Below are positions 8,611-17,242 of a stretch of DNA of 64,000 nucleotides, in pieces (position 1 is the stretch's first letter; each line of letters opens with the position of its first letter). This stretch comes from JAIBCC01 sp963763855 (GTDB lineage Bacteria > Acidobacteriota > Blastocatellia > Pyrinomonadales > Pyrinomonadaceae): contig CAVXPU010000005.1 of the NCBI GenBank assembly GCA_963763855.1, forward strand, positions 744,001-808,000. The letters are read 5' to 3'. The position numbers and the translations under genes are program-made. A model generated the notes under the pieces. That model was given only the letters and a program-made list of their open reading frames with translations, was not told the DNA's origin and searched no databases.

Positions 8611-8683
8611 GCGGGAAACGCGACTGTAAAGGAGCGTGTCTTCAACATTGACAACACGCTTCCTGACGTTCGCGTTTCTGCCT
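8609..8683. repeat. Palindrome of the GCAGAAACGCGAC family
   Basis: 75-base palindrome with outer arms GGGAAACGCGACTGTAAAG and CGTTCGCGTTTCTGCC and inner arms GGAGCGTGTC/GACAACACGCTTCC. Same family as 6197-6270, 8323-8400 and 14873-14950. Confidence 0.85.
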
Positions 8684-8698
8684 CAATCCCAAATTTTT

Positions 8699-8755
8699 CC
8701 GAGAGCGTCTGAAAAGTAAATTTAGCCCGCGAAACACGCGAATAAACGCGAATTT
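8699..8755. repeat. Fragment of the TA promoter repeat beside the HEPN gene
   Basis: CCGAGAGCGTCTGAAAAG, then TTTAGCCCGCGAAACACGCG and AATAAACGCGAATTTGAGG match the upstream half of the promoter repeats at 5449, 6505 and 7186, without the -10 half. It lies just past the 3' end of the minus-strand HEPN-like gene, so it is not that gene's promoter. Confidence 0.6.
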
Positions 8756-8759
8756 GAGG

Positions 8760-9548
8760 TTAAAAGACAGTTTTTATTATCTTGTCCGTTCCGTGCACCA
8801 ATTCTTCTACTTCTTCTTTTGTTGGTTCTCTATCTTTGTTATGTCCGCACAAATTTCTGATGTCGCCAAGTCTTTGAAGAAATCTCCAAACAATTACATC
8901 AATCACAGCATTATTTTTCAGCAAATCGTTTAAGTCTGAAATTGTGGGATTCTTTTTTGTAACAGTTATTTGATGATTTACACAAACTTCTGCTAAATGT
9001 TTCTCAATAATAACTCCGCAAATAACTCCAGCGGCTCGGTGAAAGCCTTTTTTATTTAATTCTTTTGTTGTTGCAATTTCACTATCAAATAAATCTGCTT
9101 GAACAAGTTGTTTAATATCAAAAAGCGAACTCTCAAATCGCTGTTTCAATGCTTTTACAATACTTAATTGTTGCTCAAATTTTTGCTGAAGTCTTTGATT
9201 AGCACGATCATTTGTATTATTAAAATCGAAAGATTCAGATAATATAATACCGTTCATAAAATCAGAAATAGAATAGGTATCAACATCCAATTTTTTTCGT
9301 TTTTCATTTTTATAAAGACTGATGAAGTCCACTAATCTAAAAGGCATAATCTGCCGAATAATTGCTAATGCTTCTGAATACCATTCATCATAAAACGACC
9401 GAAAACTATGAGGGCTACTTGCAGATTTTGTCTTGGCTAATATTATTTTTTCAAACAAATTTATTTCTTCGGAAAGCTTCGATTTGAGATTTTCCCCTTT
9501 AGCTATCAATACTGATAAATCCTTTTTGTATTTTTCTAAATTTGACAT
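8760..9548 (-). CDS. HEPN-like protein with R-x4-H motif
   Basis: 262-residue soluble protein, mostly helical. The C-terminal third reads like a HEPN or DUF4145-type domain: an EIATTKELNKKGFHRAAGVI segment, an IIEKHL helix, then DIRNLCGHNKD. R231 and H236 give the R-x4-H arrangement typical of HEPN RNases, followed by an acidic helix (EPTKEEVEELV). The N-terminal 140 residues are unrecognised, with charged helices and possible coiled coil. No MNT-type nucleotidyltransferase partner is adjacent. It sits between the toxin-antitoxin island and the molybdoenzyme gene, 12 bases after the latter's stop. An RNA-cleaving toxin or defence role is inferred from the motif and place only. Confidence 0.6.
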   Translation of the reverse strand: MSNLEKYKKDLSVLIAKGENLKSKLSEEINLFEKIILAKTKSASSPHSFRSFYDEWYSEALAIIRQIMPFRLVDFISLYKNEKRKKLDVDTYSISDFMNGIILSESFDFNNTNDRANQRLQQKFEQQLSIVKALKQRFESSLFDIKQLVQADLFDSEIATTKELNKKGFHRAAGVICGVIIEKHLAEVCVNHQITVTKKNPTISDLNDLLKNNAVIDVIVWRFLQRLGDIRNLCGHNKDREPTKEEVEELVHGTDKIIKTVF

Positions 9549-9560
9549 TACAAAATCTCC

Positions 9561-12527
9561 TCATTTTATATCTTCCTTCAAATAAAACATCTCCTCACTC
9601 GGTCTAAGCGGTCTTCCCAACCAAAGCGGTCTGCGTAATCCATCCGGTCCCGGTGCAGGTCTTGTCATTGCCAGCCATTCTTTGTAGATTGCAAAGGATT
9701 TTTCCGTGTCCACGAAAACGTCGCCGTATTTGTCGTCCGGGTGGGCTTTTTCGATGGAGACTCTCTGATGCCAGCAGTGCATTCCCGAAATCGGGTCGGG
9801 GTGGACGGGGAAAGTGATGTTTTGATGCACGCCGCCGTCTGACCAAAAGACGCGGGCGGTGTCGGGATCGTCCGAATGATACGGGCGGATTCCGTCTTCA
9901 ACCGTCATTTTCCACTTACCTTTTTCGATTTCAGAAATCTTAACTTGGTTGGTTGACCAGCGGTTTGCCTTCGGGTCTTGTTCGCGTCGCCAGCGTCCGA
10001 TGTGGTGCGAACAGGCGACAACGCCGGGCTTCATTCCTTCCGTAACCCAAGCCTTATTAATGAAATAGCCGATGTCCGTATTGATTCGGACGAGATCGCC
10101 CGTCTTAATTCCCCAGCGTTTTGCATCTTCGACAGACATCCACAGCGGATTTCGATGCGATATTTCAGCGAGCCATTTGGCATTTCCCGAACGCGTATGA
10201 ATCAGCGTCGGCAAGCGAAAAGTCGGGACAAGGACGAGTTCATTTTTTGATGCGTCCAGCGTTTCGGGGTGGATATGACTTTTAACGTAGGTCGGCACGG
10301 CGTATTCGCCCCAGCCCCAATCTTTCATCGTTTGCGAATAAAATTCTTGTCGGTGTGAAGGAGTGGGGAATCCGACGCACGGGTTGCCGTCGATCATAAT
10401 GCCGATCGTTTTATCGCCTTTAAGGATTTCGCCTGTCGCCGCGTCAACTTTTGAACCTTCCAATTCTGCTTCTGGAATCGCGTTAAGATGTTGATTATAG
10501 ACGGCTTGTTCTACTTCGAAAGCACCGTATTTCCGCATATAATCGAGTGCGGATAAGCCTTCTTCTGCCGCTTTTTCGGGCAAGCCTTTCGTGTGTTCGA
10601 AAATGTATCGGTAATATTCGTCGATCGTGATTTTTTCGCCCAGACGATACGGCGACATAAAATGCTCGCGGATGCCGAGACTGCCATCGGGATCGACCCG
10701 CCACGACAATTCGATCCAAAATTCGTCTTCTTCCCAGACTTCGCCGACGTTGGCTTTGTAGGTGTATTCGACCGGTTTGCCCATTCGCCTAAGTGCTTCG
10801 CGGAGAACAGGTTGACGGAATGAAATCCACATTCCCGAATGCGTTTCGTAGCTCGTCAAATCGTGTCTTTCGGAAGCATTTCCCATCGGCAAAACGTAAT
10901 CGGCAAAATACGCCGTTTCGTTCCAAGTCGGTGTCAGAGCAATGTGCAGACCAATTTTTGATTCGTCAGACAAGGCTTCGATCCAAGTAAATCCGTCGGG
11001 ATATGTCCAAACGGGATTAAAAACTCGTGTGAAATAAACCTGCAATTTCCCGCGTCCTTCTTTCAAAAAATGGGGAAGCAGAAAACTCATTTCATAGTGC
11101 GAAAGCGGATATTCGAGAGGGAAATGAAGCTCATTCCAGAATTTTTGTGCAGGCGGTTTGCTGAATCCCGCAGGCTTAAATTTACCCCAAGCCGAAGGCG
11201 AAGTTCCGCCGACTGTGCCGACGCTTCCCGTTAAAACGTTGAGAAAATGCAGACATCTCGCAACCGCCCAACCGCCGAGATTTCCTGCACCAGCGGCTCG
11301 CCAATTGTGCGTTGAAAGTCTGCTTCCGGCTTGCCCGACTTTATGTGCAACTTCGATAATCATTTTCGCCGAAACTCCCGATTCCTGTTCAGCAAATTCG
11401 GGCGTGTATTCAGCGTAAAGCTCTTTGAGTTTTTCGATGAAATCGTCGAACGAAGGAGCTCGGACACTCCTGTCCGAATCGCCGGATACGGCGAAATCTT
11501 CGCTAGATTTGAATTCTTCTCCAGCATCTTTTTCGTGCTTCGCACTCATTCGGACAGGAGTGACCGAGCTCCAATCCCAATCCCGCCAATTTACCCACGT
11601 TTCCATATACTCGCGGTTGTAAAGTCCTTCGTCCAAAATGATTTTCGCCATTGCCAGCAAAACCGCCGCTTCGCTGCCCGGATGAGTCGGCATCCAGTAA
11701 TCCGCCATCGAAGCCGTGTTCGACAAACGCGGATCCATCACCGCCATTTTCGCTCCGTTCATCAAACCTTCGATGATGCGTTGGGCGTGCGGATTGAAAT
11801 AATGTCCCGCCTCCAAATGCGACGAAATCAGCAAAATAAACTGAGCGTTGGCATGGTCGGGCGAAGGTCGGTCGTAACCGTCCCAGATCGCATAACCAAG
11901 TCTCGCCCCGGCGGAACAAATATTGGTATGCGAATTATGTCCGTCAACTCCCCACGACTGCAAAATCCTGTCCATAAATCCTTCGTGCCCGGGTCGCCCA
12001 ACGTGATAGACAACCTCATTTTTCGCCTCTTCCAACAGGGCTTTTCGGATTTTCCCCGCAATATCGTCCAAAACTTCATCCCACGTCACACGCTCCCAAC
12101 CGCCCGAGCCGCGTTTGCCCGTCCGTTTTTGTGGATAGAGAATTCGTTCGACATCGTTTATCTGATTGATTGTCGCCGGACCTTTCGCACAATTCCGCCC
12201 GCGACTGCCCGGATGATAAGGATTTCCCTCAAATTTGCGAACCGTCATCGTATCTTTTTCGATATAACTAAGCAGACCGCAACCCGATTCGCAGTTAAAA
12301 CATGTGGTCGGGACGATCATGTAATTTTTCTTCTCGCGTTTGTGCCCGCTGGTCGCTTCGTATTCAGTCCAATCATCCCACTTTTCGGGCGGCGGATAAT
12401 TGGAAAGCTCGCCCGGTTCGTTCATGCGGGGAATTTCTTCCTCGTTGAACGATGGATGCAGATTTTCGATTAAGCCGAGCTTTTCGGCGATTGATTCGAT
12501 GAACGACGGTTTGTGTTTTGTAGTCAT
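9561..12527 (-). CDS. Molybdopterin oxidoreductase catalytic subunit (CISM family)
   Basis: 988-residue molybdo-bis(pyranopterin) enzyme of the complex iron-sulfur molybdoenzyme superfamily (formate dehydrogenase / polysulfide reductase relatives). An N-terminal 4Fe-4S site is formed by C76, C79, C83 and C113. The likely Mo ligand is the Cys in TNICSAGARLGYAIW. The C-terminal molydopterin-binding barrel includes LVLVPTFRLPTLIHTRSGNA, WGIKTGDLVRINT and ACSHHIGRWRREQDP. No twin-arginine signal is present, so the protein should be cytoplasmic. I choose Met at 12527 because the longer frame up to 12623 runs into a dispersed repeat. Residues about 319-358 come from a palindromic repeat read in frame. 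The partner is the ferredoxin-NrfD gene at 13296, separated from it by the GxxExxY cassette. Substrate cannot be told from sequence. Confidence 0.92.
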   Translation of the reverse strand: MTTKHKPSFIESIAEKLGLIENLHPSFNEEEIPRMNEPGELSNYPPPEKWDDWTEYEATSGHKREKKNYMIVPTTCFNCESGCGLLSYIEKDTMTVRKFEGNPYHPGSRGRNCAKGPATINQINDVERILYPQKRTGKRGSGGWERVTWDEVLDDIAGKIRKALLEEAKNEVVYHVGRPGHEGFMDRILQSWGVDGHNSHTNICSAGARLGYAIWDGYDRPSPDHANAQFILLISSHLEAGHYFNPHAQRIIEGLMNGAKMAVMDPRLSNTASMADYWMPTHPGSEAAVLLAMAKIILDEGLYNREYMETWVNWRDWDWSSVTPVRMSAKHEKDAGEEFKSSEDFAVSGDSDRSVRAPSFDDFIEKLKELYAEYTPEFAEQESGVSAKMIIEVAHKVGQAGSRLSTHNWRAAGAGNLGGWAVARCLHFLNVLTGSVGTVGGTSPSAWGKFKPAGFSKPPAQKFWNELHFPLEYPLSHYEMSFLLPHFLKEGRGKLQVYFTRVFNPVWTYPDGFTWIEALSDESKIGLHIALTPTWNETAYFADYVLPMGNASERHDLTSYETHSGMWISFRQPVLREALRRMGKPVEYTYKANVGEVWEEDEFWIELSWRVDPDGSLGIREHFMSPYRLGEKITIDEYYRYIFEHTKGLPEKAAEEGLSALDYMRKYGAFEVEQAVYNQHLNAIPEAELEGSKVDAATGEILKGDKTIGIMIDGNPCVGFPTPSHRQEFYSQTMKDWGWGEYAVPTYVKSHIHPETLDASKNELVLVPTFRLPTLIHTRSGNAKWLAEISHRNPLWMSVEDAKRWGIKTGDLVRINTDIGYFINKAWVTEGMKPGVVACSHHIGRWRREQDPKANRWSTNQVKISEIEKGKWKMTVEDGIRPYHSDDPDTARVFWSDGGVHQNITFPVHPDPISGMHCWHQRVSIEKAHPDDKYGDVFVDTEKSFAIYKEWLAMTRPAPGPDGLRRPLWLGRPLRPSEEMFYLKEDIK
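11455..11572. repeat. Palindromic repeat inserted in frame in the molybdoenzyme gene
   Basis: Outer arms GGAGCTCGGACACTCCTGTC and GACAGGAGTGACCGAGCTCC form a 118-base inverted repeat inside the coding sequence. The gene reads straight through it (SSVTPVRMSAKHEKDAGEEF and onwards to SDRSVRAP). A second copy lies at 51367-51497. The inserted peptide is polar, and the flanking protein sequence (METWVNWRDWDW before, PSFDDFIEKLKELYAEYTPE after) looks like the normal family sequence. Confidence 0.85.
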
Positions 12528-12532
12528 AAGAT

Positions 12533-12606
12533 TTTTTGCCCGCGAATTTATGCGGAGAAAAGATAAAGAAAATTTGCCCGCGAATTTACGCGAATAGACG
12601 CGAATC
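12533..12606. repeat. Dispersed repeat upstream of the molybdoenzyme gene
   Basis: Two tandem units, TTGCCCGCGAATTTATGCGG and TTGCCCGCGAATTTACGCG followed by AATAGACGCGAAT. Same family as the ends of the GxxExxY cassette (12684, 13190) and 13257-13292. It occupies the leader of the molybdoenzyme gene and probably carries part of its 5' untranslated region. Confidence 0.75.
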
Positions 12607-12683
12607 AAAGGCAGATAAATCAATTAGAAATCCATTTGTAAAATAACAAGATCAAGCAAGAATCAAAACGCAAAAGGGTTTTA

Positions 12684-13190
12684 TTAGCGAAAATTCGCGA
12701 AGATTCGCGGGCAAATCCTCTTCATAAATTCCAACTCTTAATTTCATCTCGCAAACTCCTTTTATTATTTCTATCGTGAGCAATCCTTTTGCGTTCTAGC
12801 CCGCTACCACTGCCAAAATTGACCAACCAAGCTAAATCAAATTTCGTCGCGTTCAAATAATTAAGAGTCTGCGACGTATTTTCCTTAACCAGCATTGGAA
12901 GTGCTTTTATTTCAACAATTATTTTGTCGTAACAAATAAAATCTGGAATGAAAAAGTTAGTCAAAGTCCTACCTTTGTATTCCAATTCAATTTTGGGTTG
13001 AGTAATAAAGGGAATACCTTGTAGTTCAAATTCGATCGCCAAACATTCCTGATAAATTGCTTCGGTAAATCCAAAGCCTTTTTGGTTATAAACTTCAAAG
13101 CAAGCCCCGATGATTTTATAGCTTTCTTCCTTGTAGATTAAGTCGTTCATATTTTTTGCCCGCTAATTTACGCTAATTAACGCGAATAGG
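12684..13190. mobile_element. GxxExxY cassette bounded by inverted repeats
   Basis: A single GxxExxY gene is bracketed by inverted copies of one repeat: left TTAGCGAAAATTCGCGAAG then ATTCGCGGGCAAAT (12684-12717), right TTTTGCCCGCTAATTTACGC then TAATTAACGCGAATAGG (13154-13190). Outside both ends lie further copies of the same repeat (12533-12606, 13257-13292). The cassette separates two genes that should encode one enzyme complex, which suggests insertion. No transposase is present, so mobility is inferred. Confidence 0.55.
12722..13150 (-). CDS. GxxExxY family protein
   Basis: 142-residue member of the GxxExxY family (signature G-F-T-E-A-I-Y in NQKGFGFTEAIYQECLAIEF). The conserved FIPDFICYDKIIVEIKAL segment has the D...E-x-K pattern of PD-(D/E)xK nucleases, and TSQTLNYLNATKFDLAWLVN is the usual C-terminal block. 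The family is widespread, usually solitary and embedded in repeats; a biochemical role is not established to my knowledge. A C-terminal extension (GLERKRIAHDRNNKRSLRDE) is atypical and partly shared with the repeat edge. Confidence 0.9.
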   Translation of the reverse strand: MNDLIYKEESYKIIGACFEVYNQKGFGFTEAIYQECLAIEFELQGIPFITQPKIELEYKGRTLTNFFIPDFICYDKIIVEIKALPMLVKENTSQTLNYLNATKFDLAWLVNFGSGSGLERKRIAHDRNNKRSLRDEIKSWNL

Positions 13191-13256
13191 AAAAAGAAAA
13201 CAAATTGAAAATATGTTAAGGAGACTTTCATAAAACTGAAATATCCTGCTTAAAAA

Positions 13257-13292
13257 ATTAGCGAAAATTCGCGGAGATTAGCGGGCAAATCC
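13257..13292. repeat. Dispersed repeat unit (GCGAAAATTCGCGGAG type)
   Basis: TTAGCGAAAATTCGCGGAG followed by ATTAGCGGGCAAAT, nearly identical to the left end of the GxxExxY cassette at 12684-12717. It abuts the stop of the ferredoxin-NrfD gene. Confidence 0.75.
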
Positions 13293-13295
13293 CTC

Positions 13296-14861
13296 CTAAC
13301 TCAAAGGAATCCTCTGCGGTGCTTTCACCCAAATATCTTCAGCGAACCAAAGTCCGACTAAAATTAACGCTCCTGCCAACATAAAAATCAGCGGTTGACC
13401 TGCGAACATACACAAAATCGGCACGATGTTTCCAACGAAAATCATTCCAAACCAAAACTTTCGGCTGAATTCGCCATGTGTGATCATTTTGACTGTGGAG
13501 TGTGCGTCTTCGGTTGAATGCGTGGTGGTAAGTTCAATTGCCAGACTAATTAAATGCACAACCAAAGTCGCAATCGTCAAAAAAGTTAAGACCATTTTGA
13601 ATCCAACATTGACGCTCATAAAAGCACTTGCGATCAAATAAATTGCAAAGCCAGCCATCAAAGAATGCAAGATCATATGCAGTCCCAACATCGGCGACTG
13701 CCAAAAATCTCGACCTTTTGCCTGTGCGAAGAGGAACGCCGTATAAACTGCGGTTAGCATTGATAGAATCAGTCCGATTGGTTCAATTATCTTTTGAAAA
13801 GTCTCCCAACCAAAATAAGTTGCGATGAAATATGCTGTCAAAATTCCGCCGTAAGCCGTGATGATATATGAGCCTCTGGTGAGCCAAGATTTCCATTGTG
13901 GACGCAGCAAAACATTCAAAAATCTATCAGGACGACCCAAATCCATAATCAGTAAAACGCCCGTAATTGCGAGGAAAATCAACGAAACTATCGTGCCGAA
14001 TTGTTTAACCTCGGACGGAATTTCCATGAAATACCCCAAAAGAATCGGGATAAAAAATGCTCCAGCAGAAATGGCTTTCGTTAAAACATACGCCGAAACT
14101 TCCCATCCCCACAGAACGCCTTTATTCGGAGCGTCATAAACCCTGCGAGCTTTCTTTCTTGGTTCGATTTGGACGAAATTCTGTTTCTTAGCTTCTTCTT
14201 GCATCGGCGACTTGGCAATGCGTTCCTCAGCAAATTTGGCAAAATGTCCAACTCCCGTCGCTTGGCTCGACCACATGTAATCTGTTTCGGTATTTGCGGC
14301 TGTTGGATTAAGCGAAACTCGGTCGCCGTCGATATAAAAAAGTTTCGGGTTTGTGCCCTTTTCTTCTTTGCGGACAGAAACCGTTTCACGGGCTAACAAC
14401 TTGGAAATCTCAGTTTCCGGATTGTCCATATCGCCCGAAATAATCGCGTGTTCGGGGCAAACGACGACGCAAGCAGGCTCCAAACCAATATCAACTCGAT
14501 GGGTGCAATAGTTGCATTTTGCAGACGTATGATCAGTCGGATCCATAAAGATTGCGTCATACGGGCATGCTTGAGTGCAGGCTTTGCAACCGATACAGCG
14601 TCGGCTATCGAAATCTACGATGCCGTCATCTCGTTTGTATAGAGAAGTTACGGGGCAAATCTCGACACATGGTGCGTCAGCACAATGATTGCAACGCATC
14701 ACTGAAAAAAGTCTTCGTGTATCGGGAAATTCGCCTTTTTCGATGTATTTAACCCACGTTCGATTTACTCCGACGGGGACTTGATGTTCTGATTTACACG
14801 CCACCGTGCAAGCATGGCAGCCGATACATTTGCGGTTGTCTATGACGAATCCAAAATTCAT
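13296..14861 (-). CDS. Fused 4Fe-4S ferredoxin / NrfD-type membrane quinone module
   Basis: 521-residue fusion of the electron-transfer and membrane-anchor subunits of a molybdoenzyme complex. Residues 1 to about 165 form a DmsB/PsrB-like ferredoxin with four Cys clusters (CIGCHACTVAC, CNHCADAPCVEIC, CIGCKACTQAC, CNYC...CVVVC). A linker of about 75 residues follows, then an NrfD/PsrC-like domain with eight or so hydrophobic helices to the end, where quinone oxidation or reduction would occur. It should carry electrons between the catalytic subunit (9561-12527) and the quinone pool. Separate proteins in most relatives are joined here. A Pro-rich quinone site cannot be assigned with confidence. 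Confidence 0.92.
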   Translation of the reverse strand: MNFGFVIDNRKCIGCHACTVACKSEHQVPVGVNRTWVKYIEKGEFPDTRRLFSVMRCNHCADAPCVEICPVTSLYKRDDGIVDFDSRRCIGCKACTQACPYDAIFMDPTDHTSAKCNYCTHRVDIGLEPACVVVCPEHAIISGDMDNPETEISKLLARETVSVRKEEKGTNPKLFYIDGDRVSLNPTAANTETDYMWSSQATGVGHFAKFAEERIAKSPMQEEAKKQNFVQIEPRKKARRVYDAPNKGVLWGWEVSAYVLTKAISAGAFFIPILLGYFMEIPSEVKQFGTIVSLIFLAITGVLLIMDLGRPDRFLNVLLRPQWKSWLTRGSYIITAYGGILTAYFIATYFGWETFQKIIEPIGLILSMLTAVYTAFLFAQAKGRDFWQSPMLGLHMILHSLMAGFAIYLIASAFMSVNVGFKMVLTFLTIATLVVHLISLAIELTTTHSTEDAHSTVKMITHGEFSRKFWFGMIFVGNIVPILCMFAGQPLIFMLAGALILVGLWFAEDIWVKAPQRIPLS

Positions 14862-14872
14862 AATTTTTTGTT

Positions 14873-14950
14873 AAGGCAGAAACGCGACCAAAAGAAGCGT
14901 GTTTGATGTTTGAAGTGCGGCACACTCTTTAACAGTCGCGTTTCTGCCTT
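14873..14950. repeat. Palindrome of the GCAGAAACGCGAC family
   Basis: AAGGCAGAAACGCGAC at the left pairs exactly with GTCGCGTTTCTGCCTT at the right; inner arms are less well kept. Fourth copy of the family present at 6197, 8323 and 8609. It lies between the 5' end of the ferredoxin-NrfD gene and the 3' end of the DPP IV-like pseudogene. Confidence 0.85.
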
Positions 14951-14961
14951 TTGGATCTGTT

Positions 14962-17242
14962 CTATTTGTTTACCGGCAAATGCTCGTTCAAATATCTCGT
15001 CAAAAGACCGTATAAATGAACGGTTGTGCCTTCGCCTTCGGAGATGCTGTGGGTGCGGTTTGGGTAAGCCATCATATCGTAAATTGCTTGTTTGTTGATT
15101 AGTTTATTTATCAAAATTTCCGTTCTTTGATAATGCACATTGTCATCGCCCGTGCCGTGAATAACCAGAAATCGCCTTTCAAGCTGTTAGCAAACGTAAT
15201 CGGCGAAGATTGTTTGTAATCTTCGGCGTTTTCCTGTGGCAATCCCATATAGCGTTCGGTGTAAATCGTGTCGTAAAAACGCATGGTCGGGAACGGGCGC
15301 GACAGCCATTCCCATTTTATAAAGGTCGGGATAGCGGAACATCGCGTTCAAAGTCGAAACGCCGCCGCCGCTCCAGCCCCAAATGCCAACACGATTTGCG
15401 TCAATGAAACGGCATTTTGGCAAGAATCGCTTTGACCGCGTCGGCTTGGTCTGGCGATGAAATGACGATGCCGATTTTTACGATAGATACGCTTTGCGCC
15501 ACGCACGTCCTTTCGGCGCGGGCGTTCCGCGATTGTCAACGCTGGCAACAATGTAGCCTTGTTGCGTCAACATCAGATGCCACAGATATTCTTCGCCCGT
15601 CCACAAATCCGTTACGGTTTGTCCGGCAGGTTCGCCATAGACGTAAAACAAAATCGGATATTTTTTGTTCGGGTCAAAATTGGGCGGTTTCATCATACAA
15701 CCGTCCAGACTAACTCCGTCGCCAATGTCAACCTGGAAAAATTCGCTCGGACCTTTTGCAATTTGTCGATTTTTGCCTGCAATCCGCGTTGTCAACAATC
15801 GTGCGGACAATTGTTTTGTTTGACAGCATCGACAAAATACAAACTACGCCGCTTTGCCGAATGACGAATAATTATGCGATCGCCCAGCGGCTGTTTGGCG
15901 AAATATTGTAGGTGTTCCAGCCTTTTTGCGCGTCGGGCGTAACTTTTTCGAGCGTGCCGCTGCCGTCCAATTTTCGTGCGGAAAAGATAACGCTGAGTGG
16001 CATTTGCGGGCGAAGCGATATAATAAAGCCAGCCGTCTGTTTCATCAACTGATCGAATACTTAACACATCAAAATCCCGATGTTATCAATTTCGATATTC
16101 GAACCATCACGCGAAACTTAGTAAACTGTTGCCAACCGTCGCGTTCGCTCATCCACAAGAAATCGTTTTCCGCCTTCAATCCAGCGCATACGTGGAATCG
16201 TCGAGTTCAACCCAAGCATCGTCTTTTTCAGTCAAAATTGTTTTGACCGTCGCCTGATTTTGCATCGGCAATCATTAGATGATTCGTGTTTTGCAGACGA
16301 TTTAGTGCTGGAGAATAAACTCGTTAGAATTATCCGTCTATTCCATCATCACGATATAATTATGTCGTAAATCGCCGGGTGTGTTCATCCATTTTGTTGC
16401 GCCGCCGGTCGCGCTGAACGACTCCGACACGCACCGCCGCATTAGTCGTTCCGGCTTTTGGATAAGGAATATCGGTCAAAACCGGATACAAATCTTGTCG
16501 TATTATCAATCAAAATAAAATCCTTAATGCCGCTTGCGTCAAACTGCCAATAGGCAATTGATTTGCTGTCCGGCGACCAACGCCAGCAATCGCGCAAGAC
16601 GAATTCTTCTTCATTGACCCAATCGGAAGTGCCGTTTATCAGAGTTTTTGAGCCGTCGAGTAAGCGGCGAAATTTTAACGTCTGCAAGATTTTCGAACGT
16701 AAATATTATTTTCTTGAACATAGCCGACTCGTTTTCCATCAGGCGAAAATTTGGCAAACATCAACATTGAAGGTTTCAAATCGCCGCCGAGTTTTGTAAT
16801 TTGCCGGTTGCCAAGTCCAAAACCCAATAATCGCCGAGCTTGTTGTGCCGCCAAACTCGCTTTGAGTATTGGTGTAAATTAAAATTTGCTGGAATTATCT
16901 GCCGACCATTCGTAACCGTTGATTCGGAAAGGCTTTGTTTCGCCTTGTCGGAATCAGTTTGTCCGCCGAAAGCAAAACTTTCGCGTTCATTGGTCTCAAC
17001 GTCATAACTGACCAAATCCGTGCCGCCTTTAACGGTTGGCAGAGCGCTTCAATCCGCGTGTAAGCATCGCCCGATTTGAGCCAACGAAAACCGCCGACAC
17101 CTTGCGGACTGAATTCACCAGATGCAAAAATGCGGTCAATTGAAAGCAACGTTGAATCAGCGTTTTGGGCAGGTGTGTAAATCGCTAGTGCAGAAAGAAT
17201 AAGGAAGGTTGATAGAATTTTACCGAGACGATTTTGTAACAT
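14962..17242 (-). pseudogene. Dipeptidyl peptidase IV-like S9 serine peptidase, heavily frameshifted
   Basis: The minus strand holds all of an S9B prolyl peptidase in pieces. There is a signal peptide (STFLILSALAIYTPAQ) at 17242, then propeller fragments, KYPILFYVYGEPAGQTV near 15640, RGTPAPKGRAWRKA near 15500, the nucleophile motif GVWGWSGG-like IWGWSGGGVS near 15370, and a C-terminal HSISEGEGTTVHLYGLLTRY ending at TAG 14962. Joining these needs many (roughly ten or more) frame changes. Flanking genes have at most one or two breaks each, so decay is more likely than random error alone. An intact gene would encode a secreted or periplasmic X-Pro dipeptidase. Confidence 0.88.

Noticed and set aside
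9604..9901. Minus-strand small frames at the molybdoenzyme 3' end
   Set aside because: Alternative frames of the same coding strand with Arg/Pro-rich composition; the main frame is well conserved.
11331..12473. 380-residue plus-strand frame inside the molybdoenzyme gene
   Set aside because: It is antisense to a well-conserved gene with intact cofactor motifs; composition is Arg/Phe/His-rich with no domain, so it is a shadow frame.
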